Positions 55,276 to 63,757 of a DNA stretch of 64,000 nt are shown in pieces. The DNA is from Cupriavidus sp. WKF15. Lineage in GTDB: Bacteria; Pseudomonadota; Gammaproteobacteria; Burkholderiales; Burkholderiaceae. Every line of letters starts with the position of its first letter. The stretch's first letter is position 1. The notes below the pieces were generated by a model that saw only the letters and a list, made by a program, of their open reading frames with translations, was not told where the DNA came from and searched no databases. Both the position numbers and the translations under genes were made by a program. Location: assembly GCF_029278605.1 (NCBI RefSeq), contig NZ_CP119572.1, positions 2,914,001 through 2,978,000 on the forward strand, read 5' to 3'.

Positions 55276-55983
55276 ATGTCCCCGCGTCCCAAGCAACTTT
55301 CCCTCGAGCTTGGCAGCCCTCCGCCTTCGACCTTCGACAATTTCGTCGTGGCCTCGAATCGCGAGGCGGTGCAGCGTCTGCGCGACCTGCCCGGCGCAGT
55401 CGCGCAGGAGCGCGCCGTGGACCGGCTGGTCTACCTGTGGGGCGAAGTGGGCTGCGGCCGCACCCACCTGCTGCACGCCGTGTGCGAAGCCACGCCGCAG
55501 ACCGGCATCAACTGCCGCTACCTGAGCCCGCATCATCCGCTCTCGGACTTCCTGTTCGATCCGTCCTGCCAGCTCTATACGGTGGACGATGTCGACCTGC
55601 TCGACGAAGCACGCCAGATCGCGGTGTTTTCGCTGTACAACGAAGTCCGCGCGCACGTACGCACCGCGCTGGTGGTGGCTGGAGGCCTCGCGCCGCGCGC
55701 CATGCCGGTGCGTGAAGACCTGCGCACCCGGCTCGGCTGGGGCCTGGTCTACCAGGTGCAGCCGCTGTCGGACGAGGACAAGATGTCCGCAGTGCTGCAG
55801 GCGGCACGCGAGCGCGGGCTGCAACTGTCCCCGGAGATCACGCACTGGCTGGTGACGCGTCATTACCGCGACATGCCCAGCCTGATGGCGCTGCTCGACG
55901 CCCTCGACACATACTCGCTGGAGCGCAAGCGTCCGGTGACCCTGCCCCTGCTTCGCGAAATGTTCGCGGAGTTCAGGGAATAG
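55276..55983 (+). CDS. hda: DnaA-related regulatory inactivator Hda
   Basis: Hda promotes DnaA-ATP hydrolysis at the sliding clamp to block re-initiation. The protein is 235 aa. The N-terminal clamp-binding motif KQLSLELG lies at residues 5-12, which supports ATG 55276 over the in-frame ATG 55201. The AAA domain shows LVYLWGEVGCGRTHLLHAVC (Walker A, GCGRTH). Sensor and Walker B-like LYTVDDVDLLDEARQIAVF and a box VIII region with RTRLGWGLVYQVQPLSDE follow. It is followed by the HAD hydrolase (76 bp). Confidence 0.92.
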   Translation: MSPRPKQLSLELGSPPPSTFDNFVVASNREAVQRLRDLPGAVAQERAVDRLVYLWGEVGCGRTHLLHAVCEATPQTGINCRYLSPHHPLSDFLFDPSCQLYTVDDVDLLDEARQIAVFSLYNEVRAHVRTALVVAGGLAPRAMPVREDLRTRLGWGLVYQVQPLSDEDKMSAVLQAARERGLQLSPEITHWLVTRHYRDMPSLMALLDALDTYSLERKRPVTLPLLREMFAEFRE

Positions 55984-56045
55984 TCGCCCACCAGCCTACC
56001 GATGGCCGGCGTGCTGGCTCGCCGACCGGCCCACCTCCCTTAAGG

Positions 56046-56051
56046 TAAAAT
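56046..56051 (+). promoter_or_regulatory. -10-like box adjoining the HAD hydrolase start
   Basis: TAAAAT, ending 8 nt before the ATG at 56060. If used, the message would have a leader of 0-2 nt. The -35 is poor. Confidence 0.4.
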
Positions 56052-56059
56052 CGCGCCCC

Positions 56060-56734
56060 ATGAATCTGGCACTCTTTGATCTAGACCACACCCTGATCCC
56101 GACTGACAGCGACCACGAATGGGGCCGTTTCCTGGTGCGCCAGGGCGTTGTCGACGAGGAATCCTATCGCCGCAAGAACGACGAGTTCTACGGCCACTAC
56201 AAGGCCGGCACCCTGGATATCCAGGCTTTCCTGCGCTTTGCGCTGGCGCCGCTGGCCGCCAATCCGCGCGACCGCCTGGACGCCCTGCGCCAGCGCTTCA
56301 TGCTGGAAGTGATCGACCCGGTCATCACGCCGCAGGCCCGCGCGCTGGTCTACAAGCACCTGGAAGCCGGCGACCTGTGCGCCGTGGTCACCGCCACCAA
56401 CAGCTTCGTCACGGCGCCGATCGTGTCCGCCTTCGGCATCAAGCACCTGATCGCCACCGAGCCGGCAACCGTCGACGGCAAGCCCGGGAGCCAGTTCACC
56501 GGCGACGTCGACGGCGTGCCGAGCTTCCGCGAAGGCAAGATTACCCGCGTCGACGCCTGGCTCAAGAGCCAGGGCGCGCACTGGGACGATTTCGGCTCGA
56601 CCTTCTTCTACAGCGACTCGGCCAACGACCTGCCGCTGCTGGAAAAGGCCAGCGAGCCGATCGCCACCAACCCGGACGATCGCCTGCGCCAGCATGCCGC
56701 CGCTGCAGGCTGGCGCATCATGGATCTGTTCTGA
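56060..56734 (+). CDS. HAD-IB family phosphatase (SerB-like)
   Basis: A 224-aa haloacid dehalogenase superfamily hydrolase, subfamily IB. Motif I is LFDLDHTLIPTDSDHEWG with the nucleophile Asp8, motif II is VVTATNSFVTAPI, and the motif III Lys lies in the KPGSQFTGDVDGVP region with the Asp pair in FFYSDSANDLPLLEKA. The helical cap sits between motifs I and II. Members include phosphoserine phosphatase and histidinol-phosphatase-like enzymes; the substrate here is not known. It lies immediately before pcnB (1-bp gap), so it probably heads that operon. Confidence 0.92.
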   Translation: MNLALFDLDHTLIPTDSDHEWGRFLVRQGVVDEESYRRKNDEFYGHYKAGTLDIQAFLRFALAPLAANPRDRLDALRQRFMLEVIDPVITPQARALVYKHLEAGDLCAVVTATNSFVTAPIVSAFGIKHLIATEPATVDGKPGSQFTGDVDGVPSFREGKITRVDAWLKSQGAHWDDFGSTFFYSDSANDLPLLEKASEPIATNPDDRLRQHAAAAGWRIMDLF

Positions 56735-56735
56735 C

Positions 56736-58244
56736 GTGATCAAGAAGCTCATCAACCGCCTGCTGGGCAACCCCGGCCCCAAGCAGCGCCGCACCGGCCG
56801 CGCCCACACGCCGCGCATCGTCACGGCAGACGAACACCGCATTGACCCGACCCTGCTGTCGCGCAATGCCGTAAAAGTCACTTCGACGCTACAACAGGCG
56901 GGCTACCAGGCCTTTATCGTTGGCGGCGCCGTGCGCGACCTGCTGCTCGGCATCAAGCCCAAGGATTTCGACGTCGCCACCAACGCCACGCCCGAGCAGG
57001 TGCAGGCGCTGTTCCGGCGTTCGCGCATCATCGGGCGGCGCTTCCAGATCGTCCATGTGACGTTCTATGGCGGGCGCGAGCAGGAAATCATCGAGGTTTC
57101 CACGTTCCGCGCGCTGGTCGATGCCGTGGCCAGCGAGACGCTGCCCGAGGGCCGGCGCCTCAAGCGCTCCGAACTCGACAGCAAGACCCACGCGATCGAT
57201 GCCTCGGGCCGCGTGCTGCGCGATAACGTGTGGGGCTCGCAGGCAGAAGACGCGGAACGCCGCGACTTCACCATCAACGCGATGTACTACGACCCGGCCG
57301 CGCAGACCGTGCATGACTACCATCACGGCATGGAAGACATCCGCGCGCGCACGCTGCGCATGATCGGCGACCCGGTCACGCGCTACCGCGAGGATCCGGT
57401 GCGCATGCTGCGCGTGGTGCGTTTCGCGGCCAAGACCGGCTTCGGCATCGACGAGGCCACGCGCGAGCCGGTCGCGGGCCTGGCCACGCTGATCCACAAC
57501 GTGCCCAGCGCGCGCCTGTTCGACGAGATGCTCAAGCTGCTGATGTCCGGCCACGCCTGGGCATCGCTGCAGGAACTGCGCAAGGCTGGCCTGCACAAGG
57601 GCCTGCTGCCGCTGCTGGACGTGGCGCTGGAGCAGCCCATGGGCCAGCGCTTCGTGCAGCTGGCGCTGGACAACACCGATCGCCGCGTGCAGGCCGGCAA
57701 GCCGGTATCGCCGGGCTTCCTGTTTGCCGCGCTGCTGTGGCACCACGTGCTGCAGCACTGGAATGCCGAACGCGCGCGCGGCGAGCACGCGATCGCGGCC
57801 CTCAACACGGCCATGGACGCCGTGCTGGAAAAGCAGACCGGCCAGCTCGCGATCCAGCGCCGCTTCGTCACCGACATGCGCGACATCTGGGGCATGCAGC
57901 CGCGCTTCGAGAAGCGCGTCGGCCGCATGCCGTTCCGCCTGCTGGAGTCGCCGCGCTTCCGCGCCGGTTTCGACTTCCTGCACCTGCGCTGCCAGTCCGG
58001 CGAATTGCCGGAGGAGCTGTCCCGCTGGTGGCAGGACTTCCAGGACGCCGAGCCGGACGAGCGCGAGGGCCTGATCGACAACGTGCGCAACGCTCGCGGC
58101 CCGGCGGCCGATGGCGAAGGCCCGGCACGCAAGAAGCGCCGCCGGCGCGGTCCGCGGAAATCGGATAAAGTTTCTTCCCGGAGCGACACGGACGCGGGGC
58201 AGGAAGTCCATGCCGGCCGCGACCAGCCGGAGGAACATCAATGA
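56736..58244 (+). CDS. pcnB: Poly(A) polymerase I
   Basis: PcnB adds 3' poly(A) tails that promote RNA decay. The protein is 502 aa. The class II nucleotidyltransferase motif is FIVGGAVRDLLLGIKPKDFDVATNATPE (split: FIVGGAVRDLLLGIK, then PKDFDVATNATPEQV), with both catalytic Asp residues in DFD. RRDFTINAMYYDP, the nucleotide-binding RYREDPVRMLRVVRFAAKTG and a C-terminal basic tail (ARKKRRRRGPRKSDK) follow. The GTG at 56736, one base after the HAD stop, was chosen: it starts MIKKLINRLLG. An upstream in-frame ATG would overlap the previous gene. The last codons overlap folK (ATGA). Confidence 0.95.
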   Translation: MIKKLINRLLGNPGPKQRRTGRAHTPRIVTADEHRIDPTLLSRNAVKVTSTLQQAGYQAFIVGGAVRDLLLGIKPKDFDVATNATPEQVQALFRRSRIIGRRFQIVHVTFYGGREQEIIEVSTFRALVDAVASETLPEGRRLKRSELDSKTHAIDASGRVLRDNVWGSQAEDAERRDFTINAMYYDPAAQTVHDYHHGMEDIRARTLRMIGDPVTRYREDPVRMLRVVRFAAKTGFGIDEATREPVAGLATLIHNVPSARLFDEMLKLLMSGHAWASLQELRKAGLHKGLLPLLDVALEQPMGQRFVQLALDNTDRRVQAGKPVSPGFLFAALLWHHVLQHWNAERARGEHAIAALNTAMDAVLEKQTGQLAIQRRFVTDMRDIWGMQPRFEKRVGRMPFRLLESPRFRAGFDFLHLRCQSGELPEELSRWWQDFQDAEPDEREGLIDNVRNARGPAADGEGPARKKRRRRGPRKSDKVSSRSDTDAGQEVHAGRDQPEEHQ

Positions 58245-58768
58245 CACTCGCCTTCATCGGCATCGGTGCCAACCTGGGCGATGCCCGCCAGGCGCTGAAG
58301 GACGCCATCGTGTGCCTGGCCCAGCAGGTCGGCATCACGGTGCTGGCACGGTCCTCGCTGTACCGGACCGCGCCCGTCGATGCCGGTGGCGACGACTACT
58401 ACAACGCGGTGGTCAAGGTGCAGACCTCGTTCACCGCTTGGCAGCTGCTGCGCATCTGCCACCACATCGAAGACCAGTTCGGCCGTGAACGCCCGTTCCG
58501 CAACGCGCCGCGCACGCTGGACCTCGACCTGCTGGTGTTCGGTGATGAACAGCACAACGACGAACGGCTGACGGTGCCGCACCCTCGAGTCACCGTGCGT
58601 GCCTTCACGCTCGTGCCGCTGCTGGAACTGGCCCCGGAACTCGTAATCCCTGGCGCAGGCCGTGCCATCGATTACCTTGCGGGCGTCGGCGATCAGCGCA
58701 TCGAGAAAGTTTCCACCTGCAAGTGCATGCGTGCACAGGCCGCCGGCAACGCCGGCGTCAAGGACTGA
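58241..58768 (+). CDS. folK: 2-amino-4-hydroxy-6-hydroxymethyldihydropteridine pyrophosphokinase
   Basis: FolK activates the pterin with ATP in folate synthesis. The protein is 175 aa. It starts LAFIGIGANLGDARQALKDA and has SSLYRTAPVDAGGDDYYNAV, the ATP-binding GRERPFRNAPRTLDLDLLVFG and the HPRVTVRAFTLVPLLELAPEL block. The conserved Asp pair of HPPK is in DLDLLVF. It starts inside the pcnB stop (ATGA), so translation is coupled. It pairs functionally with the PabB-PabC fusion at the right of the window. Confidence 0.97.
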   Translation: MTLAFIGIGANLGDARQALKDAIVCLAQQVGITVLARSSLYRTAPVDAGGDDYYNAVVKVQTSFTAWQLLRICHHIEDQFGRERPFRNAPRTLDLDLLVFGDEQHNDERLTVPHPRVTVRAFTLVPLLELAPELVIPGAGRAIDYLAGVGDQRIEKVSTCKCMRAQAAGNAGVKD

Positions 58769-58804
58769 GCTGGCCGGGACAGTCCCGACTCGCGCCGCAA
58801 CGCT

Positions 58805-59449
58805 ATGCTCGAACACCTGCGCCGCATCGTGGTGGAAGGTCCGATCGGATCCAGCAAGACCGCGCTGGCCCAGCGCCTCGCGCACACGCTGCACGCGGCG
58901 GCACTGCTCGATGGCGCCCGCACCACTCCCTTCCTGGAACGCTTCTACCGCGAACCCGCCCGCTACGCGCTGCCGCTGCAGCTCGCCTGCCTGAACAAGC
59001 GCGCTGACCAGCTCCAGCAATGGCAGAGCGCCCTGCTCGCAGGTCAGCGCATGGTGAGCAACTTCCTCTTCGTCCGGGACCGCCTGTACGCATCGCTGAC
59101 CCTGCCCGAGGACGAGCTGGCGCTGTATGACGCGATTGCCGCACGGCTGCAGCTGCCGCCCCAGCGCACCGACCTCGTGATCATGCTGCAGGCCACCCCG
59201 TCCCTGCTGCGCGAGCGCATCGCCCGGCGCGGCGCGCCCGGCGAGGCCACCGGCATCGACGAGCCATACCTGCAACGGCTGACCCAGGCCTATGGCGAAC
59301 TGTTCCACCGCTACGACGAAGCCCCGGTGCTGATCGTGGACACCGCCCATTTCAATCCGGTGGACAACGATGGGGATTTCCGTACACTACTGACGCGCAT
59401 CGAGAACATGCGCGGTCGCAGGGCCTTTCTCAATCTGGCTGCGCCCTGA
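58805..59449 (+). CDS. Deoxynucleoside kinase
   Basis: A 214-aa kinase of the deoxyadenosine/deoxyguanosine kinase family. The P-loop is VVEGPIGSSKTALAQRLA (residues 9-26). The substrate-contact region is RTTPFLERFYREPARYALPLQ, and FVRDRLYASLTLPEDELALY carries the DRS/ERS-like catalytic block (RDR). LIVDTAHFNPVDNDGDF closes the domain, and a lid-like RIARRGAPGEA is present. It salvages purine or pyrimidine deoxynucleosides; specificity is unknown. It lies between folK and panB on the same strand, 36 and 105 bp away. Confidence 0.92.
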   Translation: MLEHLRRIVVEGPIGSSKTALAQRLAHTLHAAALLDGARTTPFLERFYREPARYALPLQLACLNKRADQLQQWQSALLAGQRMVSNFLFVRDRLYASLTLPEDELALYDAIAARLQLPPQRTDLVIMLQATPSLLRERIARRGAPGEATGIDEPYLQRLTQAYGELFHRYDEAPVLIVDTAHFNPVDNDGDFRTLLTRIENMRGRRAFLNLAAP

Positions 59450-59554
59450 CCGCCGCCGGGCCCGCCAAGCGACGCCCGGGGCGGCACATAACCATAACGA
59501 CAGCCGCGCCGGCCACCGCAACGCCGGGCGCCACTCTCCTGACTCGTCACTGCC

Positions 59555-60376
59555 ATGAGCTACCTCCTCGATCCCACCCGCAAGACCGTCACCATCACCC
59601 GGCTGCAGGCCATGCGCGACGCCGGTGAAAAGATCGCCATGCTGACCGCCTACGACTCCAGCTTTGGCGCACTGCTGGACTTCTGCGGCGTGGAAGTCAT
59701 CCTGGTGGGCGATTCGCTCGGCAACGTGATGCAAGGCCAGCAGACCACGCTGCCCGTGACGCTGGAGCACATGGCCTACCACACCGAATGCGTGGCGCGC
59801 GCCAACCAGACCGCGCTGCTGGTGACCGACCTGCCGTTCGGCACCTACGGCACGCCGGAAATGGCCTTTGCCAGCGCGGTCGCGCTGATGCGCGCGGGCG
59901 CCCACATGGTCAAGCTCGAAGGCGGCGACTGGCTCGCCCCGACGGTCAAGTTCCTGGTCGAACGCAGCATCCCGGTGTGCGCCCACATCGGCCTGACGCC
60001 GCAGTCCGTGCATGCGTTCGGCGGCTTCAAGGTGCAGGGCAAGACCGACGAGGGCGCGGCCCAGCTCAAGCGCGACGCGCTCTCGCTGCAGGGCGCCGGC
60101 GCGCAGATCGTGTTGATGGAGGCGGTGCCGGCCACGCTGGCAGGCGAGATCACGCAAATGCTCAAGGTGCCGACCATCGGCATCGGCGCGGGCGCCGACT
60201 GCTCCGGCCAGGTGCTGGTGCTGCAGGACATGATCAACGTCTATCCGGGCCGCAAGGCCAAGTTCGTGCGCAATTTCATGGATGGACAGACCTCGATCGA
60301 AGGCGCGATCCGCGCCTACGTGGCCGCCGTGAAGGACGGCAGCTTCCCCGCCGCAGAGCACACCTTCTCCGCCTGA
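59555..60376 (+). CDS. panB: 3-methyl-2-oxobutanoate hydroxymethyltransferase
   Basis: PanB makes ketopantoate from 2-oxoisovalerate and methylene-THF, the first committed step of pantothenate synthesis. The protein is 273 aa. It shows [71 protein letters not shown] and a [20 protein letters not shown] block with metal and substrate residues. It is followed at 3 bp by an ABC permease gene. panC, the usual neighbour, is not in the window. PanB supplies the pathway that CoaBC (26004) completes. Confidence 0.97.
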   Translation: MSYLLDPTRKTVTITRLQAMRDAGEKIAMLTAYDSSFGALLDFCGVEVILVGDSLGNVMQGQQTTLPVTLEHMAYHTECVARANQTALLVTDLPFGTYGTPEMAFASAVALMRAGAHMVKLEGGDWLAPTVKFLVERSIPVCAHIGLTPQSVHAFGGFKVQGKTDEGAAQLKRDALSLQGAGAQIVLMEAVPATLAGEITQMLKVPTIGIGAGADCSGQVLVLQDMINVYPGRKAKFVRNFMDGQTSIEGAIRAYVAAVKDGSFPAAEHTFSA

Positions 60377-60379
60377 CCG

Positions 60380-61078
60380 GTGGAGATCGGCGCCGCCACG
60401 CTGGCCGCGTTCCGCCTGCTCGCCAGCGGCGACGCGGCGCTCTGGTTCATTGTCTGGACCTCGCTGATGGTGGCGGTGCTGGGGCTGGCCATCGCCACAG
60501 CCCCTGCGGTGGGCGCTGCGTGGCTGATCGCGACGCACCAGTTCCCTGGCCGCCGCGCTGTCGTCGTGGTGGCGCAGGCCTTCCTCTCGTTCCCGACCGT
60601 GCTGGTCGGGCTCATCCTCTACCTGCTGCTGACGCGGCAGGGTCCGCTCGGCAGCCTGGCGCTGCTGTTCACGCCAGCCGGCATGGTGCTCGGGCAGGCG
60701 GTGATCGGTTTTCCCGTGATCCTCGCGTTCTCGCTGTCCACGCTGCAGGGCGCCGATCGGCGCCTGCAGGAGACTGCGCGCGTGCTCGGCGCGGGGCGCT
60801 GGCGCACCTTTTTCACGGTCGTCCGTGAACTGCGCTTCGGGCTGATGGCGGCCATTGTGGCGGGCTTTGGCCGCGTGATTGCCGAGGTGGGCTCGGCGCT
60901 GATGATCGGCGGGAATATCGAAGGCTCGACCCGCACCATCACCACGGCGATCGCGCTGGAAACGAGCAAGGGCGAGTTCGCGCAGGGGATTGCGCTCGGC
61001 ATCGTGCTGGTCGCGCTGGCGCTGCTGGTGAATGTTGCCATGGCCTGGCTGCAAGGCGCCGGAGGCTTCCGCCGATGA
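60380..61078 (+). CDS. ABC transporter permease, tungstate/TupB type
   Basis: A 232-aa inner-membrane permease of the MetI/ModB-like class. It starts with GTG 60380 (MEIGAATLAAFRLLASGD). Hydrophobic segments are WFIVWTSLMVAVLGLAIATA, VVVVAQAFLSFPTVLVGLIL and GQAVIGFPVILAFSLSTLQG. The cytoplasmic EAA-like loop is ETARVLGAGRWRTFFTVVRE, and the C-terminus shows GRVIAEVGSALMIGGNIEGS, a hallmark of tungstate/molybdate TupB permeases. It is coupled to the ATPase gene (ATGA overlap). No binding-protein gene is adjacent. Confidence 0.9.
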   Translation: MEIGAATLAAFRLLASGDAALWFIVWTSLMVAVLGLAIATAPAVGAAWLIATHQFPGRRAVVVVAQAFLSFPTVLVGLILYLLLTRQGPLGSLALLFTPAGMVLGQAVIGFPVILAFSLSTLQGADRRLQETARVLGAGRWRTFFTVVRELRFGLMAAIVAGFGRVIAEVGSALMIGGNIEGSTRTITTAIALETSKGEFAQGIALGIVLVALALLVNVAMAWLQGAGGFRR

Positions 61079-61761
61079 ACGCCTCGCCCACGCCCTTGCT
61101 GACTGTGCGCGGCCTGTCGCGCAGCATCGGCGCGCGCCGCCTGTTCGAGGTCGGCGAGCTTGCCTTTCCGCGCGCCACGGCCATCGTGTTGACGGGGCAG
61201 AACGGCGCGGGCAAGACCACGCTGCTGCGCATGGTGGCCGGCCTGGAACCTGCGCCCGGCGCCACCGTGCACTGGACCGACTCCAACGCCGCTGCGCGCA
61301 GCGCACCGCTGGATCCGCTTCCGCGCGAACTGCGCGAGCGCATCGCCTACCTGCACCAGCACCCTTACCTGTTCCGCACTTCCGTGCGCGAAAACATTGC
61401 CTACGGCCTGCGCGCGCGCGGCCTGCCGCATCATGAGATCGCGCGGCGCGTGGACGAGGCGCTGGCCTGGGCCGGTGTCGCGCACCTGCAGGACACCGCG
61501 CCCGAGCGCCTGTCGGGCGGAGAAATCCAGCGCGTGGCGCTGGCGCGCGCCAAGGTGCTGGAGCCGGAACTGATGCTGCTCGACGAGCCGACCTCAAGCC
61601 TGGACGGCCAGGCGCGCGAACAGGTCATTGCGCTGGTGCGCGAACTGGCGGCCGAGGGCCGCACCGTGGTGATGATCTGCCATGACCGCGACCTGATCAA
61701 CCTGCCCGGCGTGGTGCGGTGGAAGCTCGGGGATGGGGTTCTGGATACGCACCATCGCTAG
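61075..61761 (+). CDS. ABC transporter ATPase, tungstate/TupC type
   Basis: A 228-aa ATPase partner of the preceding permease. Walker A is LTGQNGAGKTTLLRMVAGLE near residue 39, the Q-loop lies in AYLHQHPYLFRTSVRENIAYGL, the signature is ERLSGGEIQRVALARAKVLE, and Walker B is LMLLDEPTSSLDG. A conserved His follows in VVMICHDRDL. The length is short, with no ModC-like regulatory domain, as expected for tungstate-type ATPases. The pair probably imports tungstate or molybdate, but the ligand is inference. It converges on the PabB-PabC gene. Confidence 0.9.
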   Translation: MNASPTPLLTVRGLSRSIGARRLFEVGELAFPRATAIVLTGQNGAGKTTLLRMVAGLEPAPGATVHWTDSNAAARSAPLDPLPRELRERIAYLHQHPYLFRTSVRENIAYGLRARGLPHHEIARRVDEALAWAGVAHLQDTAPERLSGGEIQRVALARAKVLEPELMLLDEPTSSLDGQAREQVIALVRELAAEGRTVVMICHDRDLINLPGVVRWKLGDGVLDTHHR

Positions 61762-61782
61762 TGGCGCGACCGCTGCCCCGGT

Positions 61783-63669
61783 CTAGCGCAACGTTGCCCG
61801 CATCGCCCCGCGCAGCGAATTCACGGCCACAATCGCCTGCGCGCGCATCAGCATGGCACGCGTCACGATTCCCTCGCGGGCGGTGCCATCGAGCAGGGCA
61901 TCGCCGTGCTCCAGCATCACGGCCCGCATCACGCCAGGCAGGATGTCCGCGGCCAATGGCGGAGTCAGCCATTCGCCATCCACCTTGACGAACATCGAAC
62001 TGCGGCCGCCTTCAAGCAATTCGTCGCGCGTATTGAAGAACAAGCGATCGAAGCAGCCGTCGCCTTCCGCAGCCTGCCAGCCGGCGTCATAGACCGCGCG
62101 CACGCTGGTCTTGTGGCGGCGCAGGGGATTGGCATCCGGCAGCGCTTCGGCGGCGATATCGAGCATGACGGACTGCGCCGCCAGCGGCTGCAGCGCCCCG
62201 CTGGCGAAGGCGAGCTTGCCAGCTTTATCGACGCTCATCCGCAAACGCCAGTTGCCTGCGCCAAGACGCGCTGCCTCGGCCTCGACAGCTGCCCTGACTG
62301 CCGCGCTGTCGAAGGCAAACCCGAACGTCGCTGACGATGAAGCCATGCGCGCAAGATGGCGGTCGAGGCGCAGGCAATGGCCGTCTTCCACACGCATGGT
62401 CTCGAACAGCGTGAAGCCCGGATCATGGCGGGTCAGGAAACGCGCCTTCCAGCCGCACTCGGCAAACTCGTCCGCCGCCACGCTGTCGTGCACGATACCG
62501 CCGCCCACGCCCATCTCGCCGGCACGCAGGCCGTCCGCCGCGCGCGGTGACAGCGCCAGCGTGCGGATGGCCACCGACATGGCAAAGCGGCACAGGCCGC
62601 CATCGCCGGGCCCGGGCGCGTCCAGCCAGCCGATTGCGCCCGTATAGAGCCCGCGCGGCGCGGGCTCGAGTTCCGCGATGATCTGCATGGTGCGCCGCTT
62701 GGGCGCGCCGGTAATCGAGCCGCACGGGAACAGCGCGCCGAACAGATCGCCAAAGCGCGTATCCGGCCGCGCGGTCGCCGTGACGGTCGAGGTCATCTGC
62801 AGCACGGCACCGAATGGCTGCACGACGAAGCGGTCCGGCACCGCCACGCTGCCCGGCTGCGCGATGCGGCCCAGGTCATTGCGCAGCAAGTCCACGATCA
62901 TCACGTTCTCGGCACGGTTCTTGGCATCCGCGGCAAGCGCGGCCGCGGCTTGCGCGTCCTTTGCCGGATCGCCGGAAAGCGGCGCGGTGCCTTTCATCGG
63001 GCGCGTGACAAGGCGGCCATCGCCATCATGCTGGACGAACAATTCTGGCGACAGGGACAGCACCCAGGCATCGCCCGGCAGGCAGGCCAGTACCCCGAAC
63101 GGCACCGGCTGCGCGGCGCGCAGGGCGGCATAGAGCGCGCGCGGGTCACCGAAGGCCGAGAACGCGAGCCGCTGCGTGAAATTGACCTGGTAGGTGTCGC
63201 CGGCCTCGATCCATGCGTGGATGCGCGCGATCGCGGCATCGAAGGATTCGCGCGCGGTGTCGGCGGTGATATCCATGAGCCCGGCGGGCGCCTGGGCATC
63301 CGGCGCCGGCAGCCAGGCCCGCACTGCGTCGCATTCCAGCCGCCGCATCTCGCGGAACCACAGCAGGCGCACGGCGCCGTCATGGAACGGCAGCCTGTCA
63401 TCCGTATGGGCAGGCGCCCCGACCAGCGCACCGCCGAATTCATAAGGGGCAAACAGCGTGGCATGCCAGCCGTGGCGCCAGCCTTCGGCGAGCAGGGTGT
63501 CGAGTTCGGCGGGATTGCTGCCGGCTGGCAGCAGGTCTTCGCGGACCAGGCCGGTGTACAGGCGCGACGCCGCTTCGCCGGGCGATGCGGTGGCATCGTC
63601 CAGCAGCACGAAAGGTTCGGAATCGGGACAGGAATGCGGGGAAGGCACGGCGGGGAGCGGGGAAAACAC
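61783..63669 (-). CDS. pabB: PabB-PabC fusion: aminodeoxychorismate synthase component I with 4-amino-4-deoxychorismate lyase
   Basis: A bifunctional enzyme of about 628 aa in folate synthesis. The N-terminal PabB half has GDTYQVNFTQRLAFSAFGDP and PVPFGVLACLPGDAWVLSLS. RLVTRPMKGTAPLSGDPAKD, AENVMIVDLLRNDLGRIAQP and the C-terminal CGSITGAPKRRTMQIIAELE complete the chorismate-binding fold. The PabC half, from about residue 410, is a PLP lyase with FTLFETMRVEDGHCLRLDRH, RRHKTSVRAVYDAGWQAAEG (Schiff-base Lys) and LLEGGRSSMF. The GTG at 63669 was chosen because the longer frame would start inside the dnaJ terminator. A separate pabA is not seen. Confidence 0.94.
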   Translation of the reverse strand: MFSPLPAVPSPHSCPDSEPFVLLDDATASPGEAASRLYTGLVREDLLPAGSNPAELDTLLAEGWRHGWHATLFAPYEFGGALVGAPAHTDDRLPFHDGAVRLLWFREMRRLECDAVRAWLPAPDAQAPAGLMDITADTARESFDAAIARIHAWIEAGDTYQVNFTQRLAFSAFGDPRALYAALRAAQPVPFGVLACLPGDAWVLSLSPELFVQHDGDGRLVTRPMKGTAPLSGDPAKDAQAAAALAADAKNRAENVMIVDLLRNDLGRIAQPGSVAVPDRFVVQPFGAVLQMTSTVTATARPDTRFGDLFGALFPCGSITGAPKRRTMQIIAELEPAPRGLYTGAIGWLDAPGPGDGGLCRFAMSVAIRTLALSPRAADGLRAGEMGVGGGIVHDSVAADEFAECGWKARFLTRHDPGFTLFETMRVEDGHCLRLDRHLARMASSSATFGFAFDSAAVRAAVEAEAARLGAGNWRLRMSVDKAGKLAFASGALQPLAAQSVMLDIAAEALPDANPLRRHKTSVRAVYDAGWQAAEGDGCFDRLFFNTRDELLEGGRSSMFVKVDGEWLTPPLAADILPGVMRAVMLEHGDALLDGTAREGIVTRAMLMRAQAIVAVNSLRGAMRATLR

Positions 63670-63708
63670 AGCGCCTGCATTATGCGCTGCCGGCCCGCAT
63701 CGCGGGCA

Positions 63709-63743
63709 CAAAAGCAAACCGGCCACGCGCTGGCATGGCCGGT
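63709..63743 (-). terminator. Intrinsic terminator of dnaJ
   Basis: On the minus strand, stem ACCGGCCA / TGGCCGGT (63743-63736 with 63725-63718) with a 10-nt loop, then TTTGCTTTTGTG. It lies 15 bp after the dnaJ stop. Confidence 0.85.
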
Positions 63744-63757
63744 CTTTCGGGGTCGGC

